Shown: positions 8,873-15,559 of the stretch, in pieces
Layout of the letters: every line of letters starts with the position of its first letter
How positions within the stretch are numbered: the stretch's first letter is position 1
DNA from: an uncultured Chlorobiaceae bacterium
GTDB taxonomy: Bacteria > Bacteroidota > Chlorobiia > Chlorobiales > Chlorobiaceae
Assembly: GCA_903822595.1 (NCBI GenBank)
Contig: CAIJPS010000083.1
Location: 62,001 to 126,000, forward strand
Direction: 5' to 3'
DNA: 64,000 nucleotides
Notes under the pieces: generated by a model
Seen by the model: the letters and a program-made list of their open reading frames with translations, nothing else
Databases searched by the model: none
What the model was told of the DNA's origin: nothing
Translations under genes and position numbers: made by a program

Positions 8873-10291
8873 TTAAATCAATTGAAAAACGTCTTTCTCT
8901 GAAACAGGACTTTGCATAAATGTCTGGAGAACAGGGGGAGCAAACATAATAAAAAGCCTGAAGTTTACGCCTGAATCCTCAAAAACAGAAAACAACTCTT
9001 TTGCCCAACACATCACTTCTTCCCTGATAAGCATGTTTTCTCCTCTTGTTAACTTCGTCGCCAAAACGCAACAATGAAACGCTGAAGCAAATTTAGCAAT
9101 GTATAATCTTTTGGCTATTACATCTGGCATTTCATCCTTTTTCATGAATTGTGTATAGGTTTTGCATTCGCACACCATAAAATCACACTCCTGCTCCACA
9201 ACCAGATCAAGTTCATTTGCATCAACCGTGTAACTGTTCCCATTGAGAATAACAGATGTTTTTTCCAACCCATGAAACACTTTTCGTGTCAACGGTTGAT
9301 GATGGTAATATTCAAACCATTTGTACTCGGCAAAGTAGCCATTCAACGTACTATCATGGCTCTTCCTCACCCATTTTTTAACCTCTTTTTGGCTCTTTGT
9401 ATAGGCAACCGCAAAAGATGCATAAAGCTCACCGACCTCTGTCACATTATAACCTTCATGATTTTTTACAAGCAACCCATTATCAAAAAATGGCATAAAC
9501 GTGTTATCATCGTCAACATTATCAACAGGAAATTGAAGTTCCCTTGATTTCAGTTTTTTGGAAACTTTTAAAAAGGCTTCTACATACCCCCAATCAAAGT
9601 TGATGGGAAGCTGTGGAAGTTGCAATAGTTGGCTACTCTCCTCATACAGATAGAAAACAGGGATTTTTTTGATCTGTGCAAGAAGAGTCAAAAACGGGAT
9701 CAAGGCCTTGTAACCACCGGATATATTCATAACGACATCCTCAATCGGAGTATTATCAACAATATTGATAACCGCATCGACCAGATGACCCAATCCCTGT
9801 TCTTTGAACCTTTTGTAATTTTTTATGTCAAGTTGTTTTACAGGCACAATATCAATTTCAATCCCATCAAGTGTAGGCGATTCCCGCATTATCTCTGCCG
9901 AAAGAACGGATAAAAGCGTATCTGTACAGAGGAAAACCACTTTTTCGATATTTCCCCATTGCCGTTGAATTTTTACCAGTGTGCTGATTTCCGCAGAAAC
10001 ATCGACATTACTAACTTTTTCATCAACTCTTGTCCAGCATCGTAGCCCATCATTCCATTGGACACCTTTTAACCACTTGCTTTCTATCACCTTTCTGACG
10101 TGTTGGCAGTAAACCTGAAGCGTTGGTTCAGAAACTGCGCCCGCATCAAAAGCATCTGCATCCTGCTGTGGATCAAGATCATTAATATCATCATCAATAG
10201 AGTCATATTCATCACCGAAAAAATTTCTTACTTCCAATCTCTGATAGTTGGTCAACACCGATGTACCTACTGTTGTTATCACTGTTTTCAT
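8873..10291 (-). CDS. CARF-domain effector with C-terminal PD-(D/E)XK nuclease
   Basis: 472 residues. Residues 1-235 resemble the CARF family that includes ring nucleases and Csm6/Csx1-like sensors: TVGTSVLTN at 7-15, the NISGGYKALIPFL loop near 189, and YLYEES near 215. An acidic insert (about 25-50) is unusual. Residues 260-300 could be a small winged helix (GLLVKNHEGYNVTEVGELY). The C-terminal part has a PD-(D/E)XK signature: Glu322, Asp362, then Glu375-Cys-Lys377. It is therefore probably a cyclic-oligoadenylate-activated DNA or RNA nuclease, comparable in logic to Can1 and Can2/Card1 but longer and with a different CARF subtype. Its stop region overlaps nothing; its start overlaps the end of cmr3 by four bases, so it is translated with the complex. 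Confidence 0.8.
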   Translation of the reverse strand: MKTVITTVGTSVLTNYQRLEVRNFFGDEYDSIDDDINDLDPQQDADAFDAGAVSEPTLQVYCQHVRKVIESKWLKGVQWNDGLRCWTRVDEKVSNVDVSAEISTLVKIQRQWGNIEKVVFLCTDTLLSVLSAEIMRESPTLDGIEIDIVPVKQLDIKNYKRFKEQGLGHLVDAVINIVDNTPIEDVVMNISGGYKALIPFLTLLAQIKKIPVFYLYEESSQLLQLPQLPINFDWGYVEAFLKVSKKLKSRELQFPVDNVDDDNTFMPFFDNGLLVKNHEGYNVTEVGELYASFAVAYTKSQKEVKKWVRKSHDSTLNGYFAEYKWFEYYHHQPLTRKVFHGLEKTSVILNGNSYTVDANELDLVVEQECDFMVCECKTYTQFMKKDEMPDVIAKRLYIAKFASAFHCCVLATKLTRGENMLIREEVMCWAKELFSVFEDSGVNFRLFIMFAPPVLQTFMQSPVSEKDVFQLI

Positions 10292-11448
10292 TTGCCGATT
10301 CCAAGTAATGTGATGCCATAACCTTCTTTGCTGTTACAAAAAGCTGGATTTGCAATGGATTTGCAGTGAAATGCTTCACTCAATTGATCGAAGCATGCTC
10401 CAACAGTAACCCCATCCTTCAGTTCAAAATAATAGACGCTTCCTGCCGGAACGGCTCGTTTCATTGATTTTGGCCTGCCATGCTTCATATCAAAACCCCC
10501 GAGATACAGAGGTCGACCAATAGCAGCCCCTATTAGTTCAAAACGGATATCGTTGTAGACCCCTTTAAGCATCCAGTCTGCCACCCATCCCTTGTCAAAA
10601 ATGGCTGGCGTCATGAGATACAGTTTAAACCGACGGCTCTCAGAATGGCGTAGCTCCGATATATTGAATTCGGGCATTTCCACAAGCCTGTAGGCAACAC
10701 ATTTACCCTCGGCACCCATTCGCAGTATGCCGCTGTCAGGAATATTAAGTTTATCATAGACAACAGCCAGATCAATCCTGGCCCCTGAACCACGAGACGA
10801 GGGCCTCACCATCCCTACACGGTAAAGCTTTCCCGTGTCTCCCGATGTACGTGTCTGGTCATCTCTGCCAATTCCCACCTTCGACTCAGAACAAATGTAG
10901 TCGGACAATTTTCTGACCTTATATGAAAAACCTGAAATCACTTGAGACCCATTTTTGAGATAGGTTATCAAATCCGATTTCGCCATCAAGCCCATTTCAA
11001 CGGGCTCTACTCGATTGTCGGTTTTGAGCATATGCAACCTTTCATCAAGTGAAGAACAACCCCCATTTTGCAATGTCAGAGAAAGAAGTTCAACTGAATA
11101 TCTTTTTTCGTTGGATTCTTTTAGTCTGATTTCATCATTTTTGTCTGTTCTCTCAACAAGATCAAGCGGCGCAGGAAAACAACTTATATTGCCGGGCATT
11201 ATCCGGTAAAACATCGCCATTATCACCAGAGCGGCTGTAAGGTCAGCAACCGAGTCTACTTTTGTGAGTTCGTCAATATGCTGGGTTAGGTACCCAGTCC
11301 TCAAAGCACCATAAACTACCGACGGTGATGGCGGAAAGATACCGTTGGCCCAGGTCTCATCTCCCATGGAAAACGGTCGTCCGTCACGAAAAAACAATGT
11401 GTCGAATGCCTCAATTATGATAGTGGTCGATGATTTATTCCCGCTCAT
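10288..11448 (-). CDS. cmr3: Type III-B effector subunit Cmr3
   Basis: A 386-residue RAMP protein. The N-terminal signature DTLFFRDGRPFSMG, followed by GIFPPSPSVVYGALRT, is diagnostic of Cmr3, and the C-terminus ends in a glycine-rich loop (KEGYGITLLGIGK). Cmr3 binds the 5' tag of the crRNA at the foot of the complex, next to Cmr2. It lies 12 bases downstream of cmr2 and overlaps the CARF gene by ATGA. Length is normal. Confidence 0.9.
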   Translation of the reverse strand: MSGNKSSTTIIIEAFDTLFFRDGRPFSMGDETWANGIFPPSPSVVYGALRTGYLTQHIDELTKVDSVADLTAALVIMAMFYRIMPGNISCFPAPLDLVERTDKNDEIRLKESNEKRYSVELLSLTLQNGGCSSLDERLHMLKTDNRVEPVEMGLMAKSDLITYLKNGSQVISGFSYKVRKLSDYICSESKVGIGRDDQTRTSGDTGKLYRVGMVRPSSRGSGARIDLAVVYDKLNIPDSGILRMGAEGKCVAYRLVEMPEFNISELRHSESRRFKLYLMTPAIFDKGWVADWMLKGVYNDIRFELIGAAIGRPLYLGGFDMKHGRPKSMKRAVPAGSVYYFELKDGVTVGACFDQLSEAFHCKSIANPAFCNSKEGYGITLLGIGK

Positions 11449-11460
11449 AATCCTAATACC

Positions 11461-13470
11461 TTAGTCAGTTTCGCGCATGATAAAGTTGCATATGTTGAGG
11501 GCTGACAAAAACACTGACAGTGACTTGACCTTTGAACTTTTCTTTTTCGTATCCGGATCATAGATAAAAGCTCCATCATAAAGCTGACGTACATGGCGAT
11601 TGACAATCTCAACTTCTTTTTCTCTCTCATAGCGGGACAAATCGTTGCTACATGAACGTGCAATCAATCGTGGCAACTCAATATCAATAAACCCACTATG
11701 CGTGAACTTGCCATCACTGTCAGAAAGCTGCCTAAATTCCAGTTCGAGAGTCTTTATAAAATTATTCGATACCCTTTTGATCGCAAGTTCACGGATCAAA
11801 ACCCCAAAATCATCAGTCACCCATTCAGTACCATTCTTCCACTTGTACCTTGCTTCCTCAATCTCCCCTGAATGCTTCATGACCGCAATGGAAAAGGCGT
11901 CTTTATCTTCATCGATTTGTTTTGCTTTGTGCTCCATGTCACGAGCCCGCCTCAGGACTTCTTGAAGAGGAGTCTTGTAATGCGCCACGGTAACCCCCGC
12001 TGAAAAGGTCAGATTCCTTCCTGAACCGAGATAATGCTGAAGTGGCTTGCTGACAAGGGTATCGTATGCCTCGCGCAAGCCTTTCATAAGAGAAAAAAGG
12101 CTGTTCAAATTGACAAAACCGAGAAAATCATCTCCCCCGGCATAAACACATTTACCTTTCGCCCTGTACACCGAATCACCCCGAAGAACGATAGTACTGA
12201 TATAATCCTTATAAGCAGGGTCATCTCTAACCGCATCACTAAGCTCTTCAAGCGTACCATCAAGGAATGCGCTTGCATATTCTGCAAAAATGCCAAGCCG
12301 CTCTGCAAGTTCCTGTTGAAATTTCTGAAGCCCTATGGACATATTCGACTGAAACTCCTCTATCTGATCAGTAACAGCAATCATATCACCCGACCACGTA
12401 CTGCCCATGCTATCACCATCGAAAACCAGCAAAGCGTAGTATTTCGACATTTTTTTCTTGCCATCACGAACCATTTTGGCAATTTCTTCCTGAACACCAC
12501 GGATCTTCGGAAGAACTCCTTTATCTACAAGTTCATGGTAACCCTGCTTTCTGAAATATCCCTCGCTAAGATTTTCCTCGAAATACAACTGCTCATTGAC
12601 AACATTGCCGTAACCGCTGAAAAAACTTTTAAAATCTTGCCCTTTCTTAGAGCTTTCTATATCACCAATCACATTCAGTAATGCAATTCTCGGTGTTGAG
12701 GGGAAATCGCACGCCTTCGCAAAATATCTTTTCACCAGCGAAACAGCACACAGACCTTCTCCTACATCCATAAGCGGTTTTTCCGTCAATAATACCGCGC
12801 CACTTTGAAGATGTTTTTCGCGAACCTCTTTATCCTGACTACTTGTATCCATCCCAGCTGGCCGATAATAGAGAGCATTATGCTCCCCATCAAGAGAACA
12901 TTTTCTTGCGGGAGGTTCATCAATCTGATTGAACTTGCGAGTATTTTTGATTGCAGAAATCGATTGTTGTATATCGTTATGCGTCTTCCGGTAACCAGCA
13001 ACTGATTCATCGACAGGAATGAGAACCCAGAAAATTTCAAGGAGATTGTCTATCTGCACCTTTGCGCCACAAGGTCTGACAGAGGCAAGGGCCTCATTAT
13101 CAAATTTATATCCCTGTTCTTCATCAAATCCATTTGTTCGGGGTTTATTACTTATTCCAGCATCATGAAATGATCGTAATGCTATACTAGTCCATCTCGA
13201 TCGTGCAATCCTTTCTATTTTTTTGCCAAAATCAGAGGGGTCATCAGTGTATATTCTTGCAAGTAACCTGTTCGGTTTTGCTTTTAGACAAGGATTTGGT
13301 ACAATTATTTTATTGCCTGTATTCAAACTTATTGTTGTATGGATAGCCACCTCGATAATCTCAGCTAAAATAGCACTACCCGCATACAAATCGCGTGTTT
13401 TGCGTGCTTGGGCTATGAAGCTCTGGACGGGACCGATGGTAAAGAGAAAAAGGTACTGCGTACTGGACAT
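11461..13470 (-). CDS. cmr2: Cas10/Cmr2, cyclase-active, lacking the HD domain
   Basis: A 669-residue large subunit of the type III-B complex. It begins directly with TIGPVQSFIAQARKTRD, which in most Cmr2 proteins follows an HD nuclease domain of about 200 residues. No HD motif is present here. The first palm has LVFDGDSMG near 349-356, and the second palm has AGGDDF with GGDD at 445-448, the signature for making cyclic oligoadenylates from ATP. DNA cleavage by Cas10 is therefore not expected, while second-messenger synthesis is. This is the first gene of the cmr operon. It uses ATG 13470; no obvious upstream extension exists in frame. Confidence 0.92.
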   Translation of the reverse strand: MSSTQYLFLFTIGPVQSFIAQARKTRDLYAGSAILAEIIEVAIHTTISLNTGNKIIVPNPCLKAKPNRLLARIYTDDPSDFGKKIERIARSRWTSIALRSFHDAGISNKPRTNGFDEEQGYKFDNEALASVRPCGAKVQIDNLLEIFWVLIPVDESVAGYRKTHNDIQQSISAIKNTRKFNQIDEPPARKCSLDGEHNALYYRPAGMDTSSQDKEVREKHLQSGAVLLTEKPLMDVGEGLCAVSLVKRYFAKACDFPSTPRIALLNVIGDIESSKKGQDFKSFFSGYGNVVNEQLYFEENLSEGYFRKQGYHELVDKGVLPKIRGVQEEIAKMVRDGKKKMSKYYALLVFDGDSMGSTWSGDMIAVTDQIEEFQSNMSIGLQKFQQELAERLGIFAEYASAFLDGTLEELSDAVRDDPAYKDYISTIVLRGDSVYRAKGKCVYAGGDDFLGFVNLNSLFSLMKGLREAYDTLVSKPLQHYLGSGRNLTFSAGVTVAHYKTPLQEVLRRARDMEHKAKQIDEDKDAFSIAVMKHSGEIEEARYKWKNGTEWVTDDFGVLIRELAIKRVSNNFIKTLELEFRQLSDSDGKFTHSGFIDIELPRLIARSCSNDLSRYEREKEVEIVNRHVRQLYDGAFIYDPDTKKKSSKVKSLSVFLSALNICNFIMRETD

Positions 13471-13821
13471 AACGAAAGCGTTAAGGTGTACTTCAGTAAA
13501 GCAAGGCGACTACATACGGGAGCATTGGAGGGAGCGATACCGGCAACCCGACAAAGCTTTGTTACGAGAACTCAGTCAATCGGAGGGCAGGATCATGCGT
13601 TATGTCAGGGGAATAGTCAACATATCAGATCATCAGACATTACTTTGAGTGTACTGAATTTTTTTTGATAGTCAATATAAAAAATGGTTTTGACCGTAAA
13701 TCAATAAAAATAGTACCGTAAACTTATGGGTATATTGGGTTGGCAAGGCGCGCAAAATGAGGGGAATTCGTCACAAAATGTCGGTCGAAGCTTTGAAAAG
13801 ACTCAACACTGAAGAGCTAAT
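13471..13821. promoter_or_regulatory. Intergenic region upstream of the cmr operon, candidate promoters
   Basis: 351 bases with no convincing gene. On the minus strand two weak sigma70-like candidates read toward cmr2. One is TTGACT (complement of 13670-13675) and TACACT (complement of 13648-13653) with 16 bases between. The other is TTGACT (13615-13620) and CATGAT (13592-13597) with 17 between. Both boxes match the consensus only partly. The part from 13660 to 13820 is AT-rich. A short open frame on the plus strand runs through the first half but has no recognisable content. Confidence 0.3.
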
Positions 13822-14091
13822 TTAAATAGCAAGCTCCCTTTTCAGTCGGTCAATATCCTCTTCAGTCGCATAATGGCCAAGCTGTAAACACATATTCCTT
13901 TTCGAAATCTGCTGTATCACCTCTTTACGGAATCTCTTTTTTTGTGCCTTGCCATGTTTGGGAAGCCGGGGAATGTGAAAAATTGAACCGATGTTGGCCA
14001 TTTTTTTTGCAAAGGCGGCTATCAAATTCTCTTGCATTATAAAAGCAGTTATCGTGTTAATGATCTTTCTATGGTTCATGCTGCGGTACAT
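13822..14091 (-). CDS. Small basic helical protein of unknown function
   Basis: About 89 residues, rich in Lys and Arg in the middle (KHGKAQKKRFRKEVIQQISKR) and ending in an acidic helix (ATEEDIDRLKREL). No family recognised. The ATG at 14091 lies inside the end of the preceding membrane-protein gene; another ATG is at 14079, also overlapping, so the two genes are probably translationally coupled. It stands between cas2 and the cmr operon, on the same strand as both. A role as partner of the membrane protein is inferred from coupling alone. Confidence 0.55.
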   Translation of the reverse strand: MYRSMNHRKIINTITAFIMQENLIAAFAKKMANIGSIFHIPRLPKHGKAQKKRFRKEVIQQISKRNMCLQLGHYATEEDIDRLKRELAI

Positions 14092-14509
14092 CAAACTGCT
14101 CAATCTCCTCTCTGCTGCAGGGGATGACCAGATTTTCTTCCTGATTGGAGGTTTGAATCCTGTTCAGCTCCTGAAAAAACGATGATGAATTCAAGTAGCT
14201 CAATACAAAGAACTCGCTTTTATTCTTCCTTGGAATCATGCCTATGCGGCCAAGCAACTCGGCTCTGGTCAGCTCAAGCCGTCGTAGGTGCACCGGTAGT
14301 AAAATTTGACGCTTGGAGACATTCTCCGTGAGAATAATCTTTATCCGGCTGTTCATCCGCTCTTTTTCCTTCGTCATTTGCTTGCTGTTAATCTTTGCCT
14401 GCGTCCACGCAAAAAAAGCGAAAACAGATCCGATCACGCTCAGTACATCGGCAAAAAAACCAAAGTGGAACGTGCCGTTGAACAAGGTGACAATGTTAGT
14501 AAAATCCAT
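14069..14509 (-). CDS. Small membrane-anchored protein of unknown function in the cas locus
   Basis: 146 residues. One hydrophobic segment near the N-terminus (about residues 14-35, FGFFADVLSVIGSVFAFFAW) should anchor it in the membrane. The rest is soluble and charged, with LPVHLRRLELTRAELLGRIGMIP in the middle (arginine-rich, helical) and an acidic tail. I do not recognise the family. It begins 36 bases downstream of cas2 on the same strand and overlaps the small basic gene that follows. Membrane proteins are common type III accessories, so an ancillary role is plausible but unproven. Confidence 0.6.
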   Translation of the reverse strand: MDFTNIVTLFNGTFHFGFFADVLSVIGSVFAFFAWTQAKINSKQMTKEKERMNSRIKIILTENVSKRQILLPVHLRRLELTRAELLGRIGMIPRKNKSEFFVLSYLNSSSFFQELNRIQTSNQEENLVIPCSREEIEQFDVPQHEP

Positions 14510-14545
14510 CTTGATCCATTATTGGTTTATGTAAAATATCGCCCG

Positions 14546-14830
14546 TCAAGAAATAATAAACGGGCTTTCAACTGCGAAGTCGCGGTTGCCGTCAATATCG
14601 ACTCGTTCGACGCAGTTCCGGCAGAGCACGTAGTAGCGGACGGAGTCGATCGGGTGTTTGGGGTCGAGGAGTTTTTGAAGGCGCAGGCGCATCATGGCGT
14701 ATTCCTCTTCGGAGATAAAGCATTCGAAGACGCTGTACTGCACCGCCAAACCATACCCTTCAAGGAGTTTATGGATTTTCGTCCTGCGGCGGTCGTTTTC
14801 GATATCGTAGGTCACCAGAATGAATTGCAT
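14546..14830 (-). CDS. cas2: CRISPR adaptation protein Cas2
   Basis: 94 residues, the usual size. The ferredoxin-fold start MQFILVTYDIENDRRRTK contains the conserved Asp after the first strand (TYDI), followed by the LEGYGLAVQYSVFEC helix-strand unit typical of Cas2. With Cas1 it forms the spacer integration complex. Unusually, it lies on the opposite strand from the RT-Cas1 gene and is separated from it by two non-cas genes, so the adaptation genes are not in one operon. It reads toward the cmr genes and may share a transcript with the two small genes that follow. Confidence 0.92.
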   Translation of the reverse strand: MQFILVTYDIENDRRRTKIHKLLEGYGLAVQYSVFECFISEEEYAMMRLRLQKLLDPKHPIDSVRYYVLCRNCVERVDIDGNRDFAVESPFIIS

Positions 14831-14978
14831 GATGTTTCTTGTTCAACACGGTCCAATAGCTTTGAACTGTAACAAACTGGCCAGCCTCAATAACTGCTTG
14901 TTTTTTGCTCACCGTAAGACGATATTCTTTAATATTACTTTTTTCAACAAATTTTCCACCATAGTTAAATCTGGAGTC

Positions 14979-15212
14979 ATGCCAAAAATCACTGGCATTT
15001 CAGATCAATACCAGTTTCATTTTTTTAGTAATGAATCAAGCGGTGGACAGCATGAACCAATTCATGTGCATATCCGCAAAGACAAGAACAAAGCAAAATT
15101 CTGGCTTGACGGCAACGTTGCTTATAACAAAGGGTTTAGTTTAAAAGAGTTGCAGCACATACAAAAACTGATTGAAACCAATAAGGTCAAGAATCGAGGA
15201 GGTATGGAATGA
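14979..15212 (+). CDS. DUF4160 protein, putative toxin-antitoxin partner
   Basis: 77 residues. The pattern FHFFSNESSGGQHEPIHVHI followed by AKFWLDG is that of DUF4160 proteins, small proteins usually paired with DUF2442. Such pairs are predicted toxin-antitoxin modules, but the biochemical activity is not known to me. The frame is open 53 codons upstream, but the conserved part starts at ATG 14979, with GGAG only two bases before it. The stop overlaps the next gene by four bases. It diverges from cas2 across 148 bases that must hold promoters for both directions. Confidence 0.75.
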   Translation: MPKITGISDQYQFHFFSNESSGGQHEPIHVHIRKDKNKAKFWLDGNVAYNKGFSLKELQHIQKLIETNKVKNRGGME

Positions 15213-15529
15213 ACATTTCGGTGAGCAATGAACCGCAGGCGTTGCGTCTCTCGTTTGGTGAACATCGCTTTGATGTAGAACTCAGGGATGGGCGCATTCT
15301 CTCTATCCCCTATACGTGGTTTCCGCGATTGATTGGCGCCTCGCCTGAATTACTGAATCATTACGAACTCTCCGGAGAGGGCGAAGGAATTCATTGGTAC
15401 GATCTTGATGAAGATATTTCGGTCAAAGGGCTACTTGCTGGCAATGTTGACCAAACCAACTTTGCAAAAAAATACTGGCAGGCGCATCCCGAGCACTCCC
15501 CTTTTAATGCAACAGAAAGCGCGGCGTAG
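15209..15529 (+). CDS. DUF2442 protein, partner of the DUF4160 gene
   Basis: 106 residues. The family core is clear: LRLSFGEHRFDVELRDGR near the start, WFPRL, then GEGIHWYDLDEDISVKGLL near 70-90. An excellent ribosome binding site (GAGGAGG) precedes the ATG by eight bases. It overlaps the DUF4160 gene and stops 30 bases before the RT-Cas1 start on the same strand, so the pair probably forms the front of the adaptation operon. If it is a toxin-antitoxin pair, loss of the operon could be penalised; that is inference. Confidence 0.8.
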   Translation: MNISVSNEPQALRLSFGEHRFDVELRDGRILSIPYTWFPRLIGASPELLNHYELSGEGEGIHWYDLDEDISVKGLLAGNVDQTNFAKKYWQAHPEHSPFNATESAA

Positions 15530-15559
15530 AAAGGTACACTCACTAACCCGGAGTAACCT

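Noticed and set aside
13408-13668. 86-codon plus-strand frame across the cmr2 start and the region upstream
   Set aside because: It overlaps the certain cmr2 start on the opposite strand and has no family features.
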